From: CAVUAF01 sp963739375
GTDB lineage: Bacteria > Acidobacteriota > Terriglobia > Terriglobales > Acidobacteriaceae
Reading direction: 5' to 3'
Length of the DNA stretch: 64,000 bases
Assembly: GCA_963739375.1 (NCBI GenBank)
Contig: CAVUAF010000015.1
Span: forward strand, 124,001-188,000
The notes beneath the pieces were generated by a model, which was not told where the DNA came from, did not search any database, and saw only the letters and a program-made list of their open reading frames with translations. The position numbers and the translations under genes were made by a program. Below, in pieces: positions 36,676 to 56,109 of this stretch (positions are counted from its first letter, which is position 1; every line of letters starts with the position of its first letter).

Positions 36676-37320
36676 ATGCGAAAACTCGCAAGCATGACTT
36701 TATGTGTTTTCGCGCTGCTGGCACTGGCCGCAGCGCAAACCGATCAGGCAAAGAAGCCGGCCGCTGCGCCGGCGAAGAAGGCAGCGGCGCCCGCAAAGAA
36801 AGCGCCCGCCGCAGGCGCTCCCCAGATGCCCCAGCCGGCGCCGGAACTCAAGCGCCTGGCCTACTTCGCGGGCGACTGGACTTCCGCGGGCACCCTGGAG
36901 GCGAGCGCTTTTGGTCCCGCCGGCAAGTTCAGCGGCAAAGAACACAATGAGTGGTTTGCCGGGAAGTTTTTCCTGGTGAGCCGCGGCGATACATCCATGG
37001 GCGGCATGCCGATACGAGAGCTGGCCGTCTTCGGCTACGACGCGGACAAGAAGATGTACACCTACCATGCCGTGAACAGCATGGGGGAAGCGGAAGACTC
37101 CGCGGGCACGGTAAACGGCGCGGACTGGACGTGGACCAACGACTCGACCATGAAGGGCAAGACGTACAAGAACAAGTTCACCATCCACGAGGACTCGCCC
37201 ACCGCCTACAGCATGAAGTTCGACATGTCGGACGACGGTGGCGCGACGTGGAAGACGGTGATGGAAGGCAAAGTAACGAAAGCGGCGAAAGCGGCCCCGG
37301 GAACGGAAACGAAGAAGTAA
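36676..37320 (+). CDS. Secreted DUF1579-like protein
   Basis: 214 residues from the ATG at 36676 (GGAGG SD). It has a signal peptide (MRKLASMTLCVFALLALAAA), a Lys/Ala/Pro-rich linker to about residue 55 and then a single beta-barrel-like domain with LAYFAGDWTSAGTLE, GKEHNEWFAGKFFLVSR and FGYDADKKMYTYHAVNSMG. These match the DUF1579 family (lipocalin-like fold, function unknown). The C-terminus is lysine-rich. It stands alone; convergent with pyk. Confidence 0.85.
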   Translation: MRKLASMTLCVFALLALAAAQTDQAKKPAAAPAKKAAAPAKKAPAAGAPQMPQPAPELKRLAYFAGDWTSAGTLEASAFGPAGKFSGKEHNEWFAGKFFLVSRGDTSMGGMPIRELAVFGYDADKKMYTYHAVNSMGEAEDSAGTVNGADWTWTNDSTMKGKTYKNKFTIHEDSPTAYSMKFDMSDDGGATWKTVMEGKVTKAAKAAPGTETKK

Positions 37321-37412
37321 CCGCTTGGGCAAGAGCCCAGCTAGCCCGGCCATCGGCGGCCGGGCTTTTGCTTTGGTTTCCGCGGCGCGACGCGACGTAC
37401 CGAATAAGGGGG

Positions 37413-38902
<1,490 letters not shown>

Positions 38903-38906
<4 letters not shown>

Positions 38907-39775
38907 GCCTGTGCCTGCGCCTCCTTGGCCTTGACTTCCGCCTCGCCTACGGCGCGCGGAAACAGCAGCGCGTTGCATTCCGCTCCGAACAGCACGATGA
39001 GAGAAATGATAAACGTCCACACCAGCAGCGCAATGGCCACGCCCAGCGAGCCGTAGATCACGTCGTATTCGGCCAGGTGCGTCAGGTACCAGCCGAAGCC
39101 GAGGGTGGCGGGAAACCAGAAGGCGGTGGCGAGGACGGCCCCCGGCAGCACGCTGTGCCACGGCTGCGTCCGCGGCACGGCAAAGTGGTAGATGACGGCA
39201 ATCACCGCGATGCTGGTGAGGGAAGCCAGCAGCCAGCGCAGCGCCGTCCACACCATCCAGATGTAGGCGCGGGGCACCACCCCCGCACTCTGCAGGACCA
39301 TCCAGTTTTCGATCTGCGCGCCCAGCGCCACCAGCGCCGAGGCGAACGCGAGCGGCAGCAGCGACAGGATGACCAGCCCGAGCGCGATGCAGCGCGCTTT
39401 CACCAGCCCCCAGGCCCGGGGCAACCGGTAGGCGTGCAGGAAGCCCTCCATCCACGACATCATGATGCCCGAGGCCGTCCACCAGGTGATGAGGCTGGTG
39501 GTGACGAGGACCGCAACCGGGCGCTGCTGGCGGTTTTCGAAGTAGTGGAGGGCGGTGGCCGCCGTGCCCTGCGGCAGGATGTGGCCCACGGCATATCCCA
39601 ATTGCGACAGAAAGGCCCGCGTCTTGTGCAGCGCGGCCAGCACCGAGGCCAGCACCAGCAGCGCCGGGAACAGGGTGAGAATGCTGGAATAAGCGGCGCC
39701 CTTGGCGATGCCGAAGATGTCGTCTTCGAAGCCGCGCACCAGGGCGCGCTTCAGCAACCTGAGGAAATGGAGCAT
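38903..39775 (-). CDS. YihY/BrkB-family membrane protein
   Basis: 290 residues with about six membrane segments. The family landmarks are AAYSSILTLFPALLVLASVLAAL, TWWTASGIMMSWMEGFLHAYRLP, LPGAVLATAFWFPATLGFGWYL and YGSLGVAIALLVWTFIISLIVLFGAECNA. YihY proteins are conserved inner-membrane proteins of unresolved function (once misnamed as RNase BN). A 4-nt overlap (ATGA) with pyk indicates an operon. Confidence 0.92.
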
Positions 39776-39881
39776 CCGTCACTCGCTTCGCCGCGCGGGC
39801 CGCGACCCCACACCTCCGCAGCCCCAGAATCGTAGCTTACTTGGCAGCGGGAGGCGAGGCAACGGCAGCCGCCGGAACCGG

Positions 39882-39908
39882 AAAAGCCCGGCCGAGGGCG
39901 GCCGGGCT
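39882..39908 (-). terminator. Terminator of the rpoBC operon
   Basis: Nine-bp perfect stem (39885-39893 with 39900-39908), 6-nt loop, and TTTT on the minus strand, 18 nt after the rpoC stop. Confidence 0.85.
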
Positions 39909-39925
39909 ATAGAACGTTGGGTTGG

Positions 39926-44116
<4,191 letters not shown>

Positions 44117-44237
44117 AGCGACCTCCGTTTTGAGGCGGCCTGTGCGCCGGCCGGTGCGCTCCCACTTCTCAGTTCCCGGAACTGGTCCCTCTCCTTGCCG
44201 GTGCACCGTGGGAGTCGGTGCCCGGTTGAAAAACCGG

Positions 44238-48713
<4,476 letters not shown>

Positions 48714-49301
48714 CAGAACTCCTCCAAGAGCACGCGGCCGCTCGCCATGTGGGGCCCGTGCTGTGGCGGCCGGGCTTGCGCCCGTCCCGCTTCACCGCGC
48801 CAAAACGGCGCGCGCCATAGGAAAACCGGCAGCCACCATGGGCGGCCGCAAAATCGCAAGTGGTGGTAGGGACGGCGCGGGACGGACAGGAAACGCGAGG
48901 CAGGCGGAACCGCACACGAGCGCGCCCGTGGAGACAGGAATCTCCCCGAGCGCCGCGGGCGCGTAAAGCCCTGCTGTGTTGTAGCGTTCCGCCAGTATCG
49001 TGATTGGCCTGTTCCGGTCCCGACCCGCCGCCCTGCCGGCCCGCGGTGCTGCTTCGCGCCCGCTTCTCGATGCCCTCATCAGGGTCACCACCACGCGTGA
49101 CGCGGTCACTGCCGCTGGCCCGCTGCGCCTACGGCGCAGGCGGCGACGGAACTGTTCGCCCGTTCCATCCTCCGGCGCAACCCGCGGCTTCTGCCTGGCG
49201 CCCGCGCTCCACTGGCGCGGACTTCGGATTACGCTCGCTCTGCACGGTTGGGAACCTCTGTTGGATGCGACAGCGGTCCCAGCCGGTGCAAATCCTGCTT
49301 C
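48714..49301. other. rplL-rpoB intergenic region
   Basis: About 590 nt without a convincing gene. ORFs here are short, GC-driven and lack conserved motifs. The length suggests a leader or separate promoter for rpoB on the minus strand, but no strong -35/-10 pair was found. Confidence 0.55.
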
Positions 49302-49338
49302 CCGCCGAGACGCCGAGACTTCCCCGGCGTCTCCGCGG
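49302..49338 (-). repeat. Strong hairpin directly after rplL
   Basis: A 14-bp stem with one mismatch (49302-49315 with 49325-49338), 7 nt from the rplL stop, no T-run. It resembles the GAGACGCCGAGAC-type intergenic palindromes and may act as a partial terminator or processing site between rplL and rpoB. Confidence 0.6.
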
Positions 49339-49344
49339 TGAGAG

Positions 49345-49719
49345 CTACTTCACTTCCACCGAAGCGATGCCCTCGAACTTCTTGCGGATGGTCTCCGCTT
49401 CTTCCTTGCTGACGCCTTCCTTGATCGCCTTGGGCGCGCCGTCCACCAGGTCCTTGGCTTCCTTCAAGCCCAGGCTGGTGACTTCGCGGACGGTCTTGAT
49501 GGTGTTGATCTTGTTCGCGCCCGCATCTTTCAGGATGACGTTGAACTCGGTTTTTTCTTCCACCGGGGCCGCCGCCGCCGCGCCGCCGCCCGCCATCACC
49601 ACCGGGGCCGCCGCCGCCGCGGAAACGCCAAGGCGCTCCTCGAGTTTCTTGACCAGGGCTGCCGCATCCAGCAGCGACAGCCCGACAATTTGTTCTTCCA
49701 ACTGCTGCAGATCCGCCAT
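49345..49719 (-). CDS. rplL: Ribosomal protein bL12 (L7/L12)
   Basis: 124 residues. N-terminal dimerisation helices (MADLQQLEEQIVGLSLLDAAALVKKLEE), an Ala/Gly/Val hinge and the C-terminal factor-binding domain (EFNVILKDAGANKINTIKTVREVTSLGLKEAKDLV...GAPKAIKEGVSKEEAE). It recruits translation GTPases to the stalk. Usual position after rplJ. Confidence 0.98.
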   Translation of the reverse strand: MADLQQLEEQIVGLSLLDAAALVKKLEERLGVSAAAAAPVVMAGGGAAAAAPVEEKTEFNVILKDAGANKINTIKTVREVTSLGLKEAKDLVDGAPKAIKEGVSKEEAETIRKKFEGIASVEVK

Positions 49720-49886
49720 TGCTATTGTCTCCAGTCCTTTTCAGTTATCTGTGCTGCCCGGTTACCAGTCGCCGCCGTTTCCAGTGCGCGCTTGCCAGAC
49801 CACCAGCCACGCAACCCGTGACCACCGATAACTGAACCCTTGCCCCGCCAGCAGCACGTCCGGCGTGGCGAAAAACGCGCTCCCCC

Positions 49887-50447
49887 TTACGCGGGCGCGC
49901 CGGCGCCTTCGGCGCCGCCGCCCGCGAACTTGTTTTCCTTCACCCCCTGGTTCACCACCACCGCCAGGTTGCGGCCCACGGCGTTCATCGCCGTCACCAG
50001 CCGCTGCGCCGGGGCGTTGATCAGGAAGAGCAGCTTGGCCATGATCTCTTCCCTGGAGGGCATGGTGGCCAGCGCTTCCACCTGGTTCGCCGGCAGGACG
50101 CGCCCTTCCATCACCACTGCCTTGAAGGTGATTTCCGGATTGTCCTTGGCGTACTTGGCGAGCGCCTTGGCCAGGGCTACCGGATCGCCCGAGGTGTAGG
50201 CGATGGAGGTGACGCCCGTCAGCCCCTGCAGGACCTGCTCCACCTTGGTGCCCTTGGCGGCGCGGCCGGCCAGCGTGTTCTTGACCACGCGATACTTCGC
50301 GCCCGCGCTGCGCACCGTCTTGCGCAGTTCCTCGGCCTGCGACGCCTTGAGCCTGGAGAACGAGGTGACGATGGCCGTCTCGGCGCGCCCCAGTTCCTGG
50401 TTCAGCGCCGCGGCCTGTTCCATCTTCTTCGCTTTGGTGACTGCCAT
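49887..50447 (-). CDS. rplJ: Ribosomal protein uL10
   Basis: 186 residues. MAVTKAKKMEQAAALNQELGRAETAIVTSFSRLKASQAEELR, KYRVVKNTLAGRAA and the C-terminal helix that anchors L12 dimers. It forms the base of the stalk and in other bacteria represses its own operon through the leader. The 65-nt gap upstream contains two hairpins. The C-terminal tail is Gly/Ala/Glu-rich. Confidence 0.97.
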   Translation of the reverse strand: MAVTKAKKMEQAAALNQELGRAETAIVTSFSRLKASQAEELRKTVRSAGAKYRVVKNTLAGRAAKGTKVEQVLQGLTGVTSIAYTSGDPVALAKALAKYAKDNPEITFKAVVMEGRVLPANQVEALATMPSREEIMAKLLFLINAPAQRLVTAMNAVGRNLAVVVNQGVKENKFAGGGAEGAGAPA

Positions 50448-50463
50448 CTCTTCAATCCCTTTG

Positions 50464-50500
50464 GCCGGGCTTTGCCCGGCTGCGCGGACGGCGTCCGCGC
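50464..50500 (-). promoter_or_regulatory. Two adjacent hairpins in the rplA-rplJ gap
   Basis: Perfect 7-bp stem (50464-50470 with 50474-50480) and 8-bp stem (50482-50489 with 50493-50500), just upstream of rplJ in the mRNA. Position fits an L10-binding leader or RNA-processing site; assignment is inference. Confidence 0.45.
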
Positions 50501-50512
50501 CACGTGGATCAG

Positions 50513-51223
50513 CTATGCCCGCGCCGCGGCTTCCACCGCCGAGGTGTCGATCGGGATCCCCGGGCCCATGGTCGAGCTCAGGTAAACGCCCTTCAGATAC
50601 TTGCCCTTGGCCGCCGCCGGCTTGGCCTTGATGACGCTGGTGATCACGGTGGTGGCGTTGTCGACGAGCTTTTCCGGCGCGAACGACATCTTGCCCACCG
50701 GCACGTGGATCAGCGCGGTCTTGTCGGTGCGGAACTCCACCTTGCCGGCCTTGATCTCTTTCACCGCCGACGCCACGTCGAAGGTGACCGTGCCCGTCTT
50801 CGGGTTGGGCATGAGGCCGCGCGGGCCCAGCACCTTGCCCAGGCGGCCCACCGACTTCATCATGTCGGGGGTGGCGATGACGGCGTCATAATCCAGCCAG
50901 TTTTCCTTCTGGATCTTCTCCACCATCTCTTCGCCGCCGACGATGTCGGCGCCCGCCTGCTCGGCTTCCTTCACCTTCTCGCCGCTGGCGATGACCAGGA
51001 CGCGTTTCGACTTGCCCAGCCCGTGCGGCAGCACCACCGTGCCCCGCACCATCTGGTCGGCATGCTTGGGATCGACGCCCAGACGCAGCGTCACCTCCAC
51101 CGTCTCGTCGAACTTGGCGTACTTGACCTTCTGCAGCAGCGGCACCGCCTCATCGAGCTTGTAGGCGCGCGACTCGACCGCGGTGCGTGCCTTGGTGATG
51201 TTCTTTCCCGGCTTGCGTGCCAT
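50513..51223 (-). CDS. rplA: Ribosomal protein uL1
   Basis: 236 residues. KNITKARTAVESRAYKLDEAV, VEVTLRLGVDPKHADQMVRGTV, the signature IATPDMMKSVGRLGKVLGPRGLMPNPKTGTVT and the C-terminal TKTALIHVPVGK-like end. It binds 23S rRNA at the E-site stalk and can repress the L11 operon mRNA. It follows rplK by 63 nt. Confidence 0.98.
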   Translation of the reverse strand: MARKPGKNITKARTAVESRAYKLDEAVPLLQKVKYAKFDETVEVTLRLGVDPKHADQMVRGTVVLPHGLGKSKRVLVIASGEKVKEAEQAGADIVGGEEMVEKIQKENWLDYDAVIATPDMMKSVGRLGKVLGPRGLMPNPKTGTVTFDVASAVKEIKAGKVEFRTDKTALIHVPVGKMSFAPEKLVDNATTVITSVIKAKPAAAKGKYLKGVYLSSTMGPGIPIDTSAVEAAARA

Positions 51224-51286
51224 GTGCGACTCCTTCAGTCTCCCACCGCTTCCGCGCTACCACCGCGGGCCGTGGTGTGGTGTGGC

Positions 51287-51718
51287 CTAGGCCACGATGT
51301 CGATGCCCATACTGCGGGCCGTGCCCTTCACGCTCCTGATGGCCGCGTCCAGCGAGGCCGCGTTCAGGTCCGGCATTTTCTGCTTCGCGATCTCTTCCAC
51401 CTGCTTCTCGGTGACGTGCCCGACCTTTTCCTTGTTGGGCGAGCCCGAGCCCTTGGCCACGCCGGCGGCGCGCTTCAGCAGCACCGCGGCCGGCGGCGTC
51501 TTGGTGATGAAGGTGAACGAGCGGTCGCTGTAGACCGAGATCACCACCGGAATGATGAGGCCCTCCAGCTCTTTCTGGCTGGTGCGGGCGTTGAACTGCT
51601 TGCAGAATTCCATGATGTTGATCTGCGCCTGGCCCAGGGCCGGACCCACGGGCGGCGCCGGCGTGGCTTTGCCCGCCGGAATCTGCAGCTTGACTTGTCC
51701 TGTTACCTTCTTTGCCAT
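51287..51718 (-). CDS. rplK: Ribosomal protein uL11
   Basis: 143 residues. QVKLQIPAGKATPAPPVGPALGQAQINIMEFCKQFN is the L11 signature, and the C-terminal rRNA-binding domain ends VKGTARSMGIDIVA. Part of the GTPase-associated centre. Followed by rplA. Confidence 0.98.
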   Translation of the reverse strand: MAKKVTGQVKLQIPAGKATPAPPVGPALGQAQINIMEFCKQFNARTSQKELEGLIIPVVISVYSDRSFTFITKTPPAAVLLKRAAGVAKGSGSPNKEKVGHVTEKQVEEIAKQKMPDLNAASLDAAIRSVKGTARSMGIDIVA

Positions 51719-51738
51719 AAATCAGCTCTTAGCCTTCG

Positions 51739-52443
51739 CTACGCCACCTTCTCCACTTGCCCAAACTCCAGCTCCACCGGGGTCGAGCGTCCGAAGATGG
51801 TGACCATGACCTTCAGGGTCTCGCGGTCCTCGTTGACCTCGTCCACCACCCCGGTAAAGGTGGCGAACGGGCCTTCGGTGATGCGCACCGACTCGTTTTT
51901 CTCGAACTTGACCTTCAGCCGCGGCTTCTCGCGCCCGCGGTCGATGCGGTAGACGATGGAATCCACTTCCTCGTCCGACATCGGCGTGGGCTGCTGCCCG
52001 GTGCCGACAAAGCCGGTGACGCGCGGCGTGGATTTGACCACGTGCCACACGTTGTCATCCATGTCCATCTCGACCAGCACGTAGCCGGGCAGGAAGGCGC
52101 GCTCGGTGGTGTGCTTCTTGCCGCCGCGGATTTCGGTGACCGGCTCGGTGGGGATCATCACCCGCCCGATCTTTTCCTGCAGCCCGAAGGCCTGCACCCG
52201 CGACTCCAGCGATTCCCGCACCTTGCGCTCAAAACCCGAATAGGTGTGGATGATGTACCACTTCATGTTCGGGTTGCGCGGCACCTCCGGCGCGGCGGCG
52301 GGCGTGGCGCCGTCCACGTCGGCGGCGGTCTGCGGCTCGGCCGGAGCCGCTTCGTCCGCAACGGGCGCCTCCGCGGCGGCGGCGACCTGCGGCTCCGCGG
52401 CTGGTTCCGCGGCCGCGTCCTGGTTGTTCTCGAGCTCTTCCAT
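51739..52443 (-). CDS. nusG: Transcription antitermination factor NusG with acidic N-terminal extension
   Basis: 234 residues. The NGN domain starts only at about residue 60 (MKWYIIHTYSGFERKVRESL), followed by VEMDMDDNVWHVVKSTPRVTGFVG and a C-terminal KOW domain (ITEGPFATFTGVVDEVNEDRETLKVMVTIFGRSTPVELEF). The first 59 residues are low-complexity Ala/Glu/Pro. Either the extension is real or translation starts at Met60; the ATG at 52443 has only a weak SD. It couples RNA polymerase to ribosomes and Rho. 20 nt upstream of rplK. Confidence 0.96.
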   Translation of the reverse strand: MEELENNQDAAAEPAAEPQVAAAAEAPVADEAAPAEPQTAADVDGATPAAAPEVPRNPNMKWYIIHTYSGFERKVRESLESRVQAFGLQEKIGRVMIPTEPVTEIRGGKKHTTERAFLPGYVLVEMDMDDNVWHVVKSTPRVTGFVGTGQQPTPMSDEEVDSIVYRIDRGREKPRLKVKFEKNESVRITEGPFATFTGVVDEVNEDRETLKVMVTIFGRSTPVELEFGQVEKVA

Positions 52444-52475
52444 GCTTCTTGCCCCGCGCGGGGGCGCTCCGTTTC

Positions 52476-52748
52476 TTAGCGGTGCGTGAAGTAGAATATC
52501 AACCGGCCAATCGCCCTGCTGAAGATCTTATCGACCACGTAAAAATACAGGCCGAACAGAAACACGGCGATGATCACCACCGTGGTGGTCGCCCGCACCT
52601 CTTTCCACGACGGCGTGGTGACCTTCTTCATCTCCATGCGCACGTCGGTGTAAAAGCTCATGGCCCGCAGCGGCCAGCTTTTCAGGGTGTCGATCGTCTG
52701 TCCGAATTTGCTTTCGCCGGCCACGCTTGCTGCTGTCGTCCTTGCCAT
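52476..52748 (-). CDS. secE: Preprotein translocase subunit SecE
   Basis: 90 residues from the ATG at 52748; the longer ORF runs through the tRNA-Trp gene and is excluded. RMEMKKVTTPSWKEVRATTTVV is the conserved amphipathic helix, followed by one membrane segment (VVIIAVFLFGLYFYVVDKIF). It clamps SecY in the translocon. Upstream of nusG, as in most bacteria. Confidence 0.95.
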   Translation of the reverse strand: MARTTAASVAGESKFGQTIDTLKSWPLRAMSFYTDVRMEMKKVTTPSWKEVRATTTVVIIAVFLFGLYFYVVDKIFSRAIGRLIFYFTHR

Positions 52749-52813
52749 CCTGCGCGACTGCTTTCCGGCCTCGGGGCCTGGGGTGCTGCGGCCGCTCGCG
52801 CGGCTTGAACTGC

Positions 52814-52889
52814 TGGCAGGGGCGGAGGGATTCGAACCCCCAAGTCCGGTTTTGGAGACCGGCAGTTTAACCGTTGAGCTTACGCCCCT
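52814..52889 (-). tRNA. trnW: tRNA-Trp (anticodon CCA)
   Basis: 76-nt cloverleaf on the minus strand: 7-bp acceptor AGGGGCG/CGCCCCT, anticodon loop CTCCAAA, T-arm GGTTCGAATCC, encoded 3' CCA. It lies between rpmG and secE, the usual place in many bacteria. Confidence 0.97.
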
Positions 52890-52891
52890 GT

Positions 52892-52971
52892 TTATCGGCT
52901 CATCGGGCGATCGGTCCATCGGTTGATCGGAAACCCGAAGGCGGCGATTGCCAGATCACCCGATCTCCCGA
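52892..52971. repeat. Short GATCGG-rich intergenic repeat
   Basis: Multiple CGATCG/GATCGG-like units between rpmG and tRNA-Trp; a similar stretch occurs at 54938-54990 between tRNA-Gly and tRNA-Thr. No gene. Confidence 0.4.
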
Positions 52972-53124
52972 TTACTTCACTTCCTTGTGGCCGGTGTGCT
53001 TCCGGCACTTGCGACAAAACTTGCTGAACTCCAACCGCTCGGTCGTCGTCTTGCGGTTCTTGGTCGTCGAGTAGTTCCGGTCTTTGCACACCGTACACTG
53101 CAACGTCACAATTTCGCGCGGCAT
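52972..53124 (-). CDS. rpmG: Ribosomal protein bL33
   Basis: 50 residues, found by direct translation. MPREIVTLQCTVCKDRNYST and RLEFSKFCRKCRKHTGHKE contain the two CxxC pairs of the zinc-binding L33 form. A 50S subunit protein. It lies 17 nt after tuf, as in the conserved tuf-rpmG-secE order. Confidence 0.96.
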   Translation of the reverse strand: MPREIVTLQCTVCKDRNYSTTKNRKTTTERLEFSKFCRKCRKHTGHKEVK

Positions 53125-53141
53125 TCCTGATCCTTTTCCTT

Positions 53142-54329
<1,188 letters not shown>

Positions 54330-54342
54330 GATGGCCTCGAAC

Positions 54343-54684
54343 TCAAAACGTTTCGAATTGCGTATGGAACCGTTGCCGCAGTTGCGGCGCGATCTGCTCG
54401 ATCCGCGTCAAATAGAACTCGCGCATCTGGGCCTGGTCACTCATCGGCAGCGATGCGTAAATCTCTTCCGCGCTGCCGTCGGGCAGCGCCCCCAGCGCTT
54501 CCACGATGCGCCGCGCCAGCACCGCCTCAAACTGCCGCACCCGTAAGCTGTGGCCCTTCACCCGGCGCAGGAACTTTTCCACCGCCGCCGGCGCCAGTAC
54601 CGCGTCCAGCGCCTGGCGCAGCCGCGCAAACCGCTCCGGGTCCTGGATTGCGATGCCTGCCTGGACAAAACCCGCTCTAGCCAT
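54343..54684 (-). CDS. Uncharacterised protein between tRNA-Gly and tuf
   Basis: 113 residues from the ATG at 54684; the ORF upstream of it runs through tRNA-like sequence and is excluded. It is predicted mostly helical with alternating charges (FLRRVKGHSLRVRQFEAVL, YASLPMSDQAQMREFYLTRIEQ). It ends 13 nt before tuf, so it is probably co-transcribed. I do not recognise a family. Possible role near translation is only suggested by position. Confidence 0.65.
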   Translation of the reverse strand: MARAGFVQAGIAIQDPERFARLRQALDAVLAPAAVEKFLRRVKGHSLRVRQFEAVLARRIVEALGALPDGSAEEIYASLPMSDQAQMREFYLTRIEQIAPQLRQRFHTQFETF

Positions 54685-54709
54685 GACCCTGCGCGCTACC
54701 GCCAATCTC

Positions 54710-54739
54710 TGGAGCGGGAGACGGGAATCGAACCCGCGA
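54710..54739 (-). pseudogene. 3'-half fragment of tRNA-Gly
   Basis: 30 nt identical to the 3' end of the intact tRNA-Gly (54860-54889): CCA, acceptor 3' strand and T-arm. It then diverges into a GC-rich stem-rich sequence with no D-arm or anticodon arm. It is not a functional tRNA. Confidence 0.85.
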
Positions 54740-54859
54740 GCTTCTTTCCGAGGGCTCCGCAACGCCGCTGCGCGGCTGCTCTGCCCTCGCGCTCTGCTCG
54801 CGCCCATCGCGCTCGCTCCGCGCTCACCCGGCGCGCTTCGCGCCCTACCGCGTAAAACC

Positions 54860-54934
54860 TGGAGCGGGAGACGGGAATCGAACCCGCGACCAACAGCTTG
54901 GAAGGCTGTGACTCTACCACTGAGTTACTCCCGC
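54860..54934 (-). tRNA. trnG: tRNA-Gly (anticodon TCC)
   Basis: 75-nt cloverleaf on the minus strand: acceptor GCGGGAG/CTCCCGC, anticodon loop CTTCCAA, T-arm GGTTCGATTCC, encoded CCA. Confidence 0.97.
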
Positions 54935-54994
54935 CCCGCTGACCGGGCGATCTGCCGATCGACTGATCGCCGGATCCACCGATCTCCCGATACC

Positions 54995-55070
<76 letters not shown>

Positions 55071-55158
55071 TTCGAATTTCACCTGCTCTGCCGGTCGAGG
55101 TCACCCTGGTGACGTCTTCCTTTCCTGCCGCAACAACGCTGCGCTGTTGCGGCGCTTT

Positions 55159-55193
55159 CCAAGGGAGTGCTCTACCAACTGAGCTACATCGGC
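55159..55193 (-). pseudogene. 5'-half fragment of tRNA-Thr(GGT)
   Basis: 35 nt identical to the 5' half (acceptor 5' strand, D-arm, 5' anticodon stem) of the intact tRNA-Thr at 55036-55070. It then runs into a GC hairpin (GCCGCAAC/GTTGCGGC arms) at about 55127-55153 instead of an anticodon. Not a functional tRNA. Confidence 0.85.
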
Positions 55194-55382
55194 CTAATAC
55201 TTTTCGACCGGGTCGTCTTCGCTGGTTGCCTGTTGCTCCTTGCGATGATGCAGCCAGGTCCTGACTGCGAACAGGGCCAACAGCGCTAGCGTGACGCCCC
55301 GGGTTCTCCCATCGCTCAGCGTTACCGCCGCCAACAGCGCCAGCGCGGCAAAGGCGAGCATCGCAATCGCGAAACGACTCAA
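55194..55382 (-). CDS. Small putative membrane protein inside the tRNA cluster
   Basis: 62 residues from a TTG (an ATG seven codons later is an alternative). Two hydrophobic segments (FAIAMLAFAALALLAAVTL; GVTLALLALFAVRTWL) then a charged tail (HHRKEQQATSEDDPVEKY). It lies between tRNA-Tyr and the Thr half-tRNA. Coding character is plausible but there is no recognised family. Confidence 0.5.
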   Translation of the reverse strand: MSRFAIAMLAFAALALLAAVTLSDGRTRGVTLALLALFAVRTWLHHRKEQQATSEDDPVEKY

Positions 55383-55392
55383 AACTTAATCC

Positions 55393-55481
55393 TGGTGGAC
55401 AGGGGAGGATTCGAACCTCCGTAGCTCGCAAGGAGCGGCAGATTTACAGTCTGCTGCCATTAACCGCTCGGCCACCTGTCC
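55393..55481 (-). tRNA. trnY: tRNA-Tyr (anticodon GTA)
   Basis: 89 nt on the minus strand with a class II long variable arm, acceptor GGACAGG/CCTGTCC, anticodon loop CTGTAAA, T-arm GGTTCGAATCC, encoded CCA. Confidence 0.97.
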
Positions 55482-55673
55482 CTTCATCTTCCTGCAAGAC
55501 GCGCGCCTACGTCTGCATGCGTAAACGCTCGACCGCAACCCGCAGGTAGAGGTGGAGACTGCTTGAAGGAGTTTGCGCGCCCGTCCGTGGCTTTCTCTTG
55601 CCCGTGCGCCCGCCTAGCGCCCGGGGTCGTTTTCGCCCCCTCGCGCCCAACCGGCGCGCCGGGGCCCGGTAAC
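55482..55673. other. Spacer between tRNA-Tyr and tRNA-Thr(TGT)
   Basis: GC-rich, no gene or tRNA-like structure seen. Confidence 0.6.
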
Positions 55674-55749
55674 TGGAGCTGGCGAAGGGATTTGAACCCC
55701 TGACCCTCTGATTACAAATCAGATGCTCTACCAGCTGAGCTACGCCAGC
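55674..55749 (-). tRNA. trnT: tRNA-Thr (anticodon TGT)
   Basis: 76 nt on the minus strand: acceptor GCTGGCG/CGCCAGC, anticodon loop TTTGTAA, T-arm GGTTCAAATCC, encoded CCA. First gene of the tRNA-tuf cluster. Confidence 0.97.
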
Positions 55750-55783
55750 CTAGTCCCTGCCTGCCCCAAGGGACAAAGGTTAG

Positions 55784-55812
55784 AGGTTAGCACGACGGCA
55801 CTTAACGTGCAA
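55784..55812 (-). promoter_or_regulatory. Possible promoter of the tRNA-tuf cluster
   Basis: On the minus strand: TTGCAC (55807-55812), 17-nt spacer, TAACCT (55784-55789), 35 nt before tRNA-Thr(TGT). Moderate match only. Confidence 0.35.
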
Positions 55813-56109
55813 CCAAAGCGCCTGTCCGCTGGCGTTGGGGCGAGGCGTAATCCCGTGTTGGCTCCGTGCCGGCCGCTACCGCGTCTGCGCACAAGCGGCT
55901 TTGCCGCAAAGAATTGAGCGCATCCACTGTGGTTGATTAGCCACGCACGGAGGGCTCGCCGCAAGGCGAGTTCAACCACCTGCTATTGTAGCGAAAACCA
56001 TCGTTTCGCGCCACCCGAGGGGCCACGTGGGCGGCGGAAAAGTGCCCGGCCGGGCTGGTTGTGCGACAATCGGCAGCGGCCCGCAGGCTGGGGGAGCGGG
56101 CCATACCCT
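55813..56109. other. Divergent intergenic region
   Basis: About 300 nt between the tRNA cluster and the 56110 gene. No gene or clear structure seen. Confidence 0.5.

Noticed and set aside
49004..49831. 275-codon plus-strand ORF opposite rplL and upstream
   Set aside because: Shadow of rplL and GC-rich spacer without a protein-like profile.
54710..54739. A second tRNA-Gly gene
   Set aside because: Only the acceptor 3' strand and T-arm are present; no anticodon or D-arm follows.
55159..55193. A third tRNA-Thr gene
   Set aside because: Only the 5' half is present; a GC hairpin replaces the anticodon loop and 3' half.
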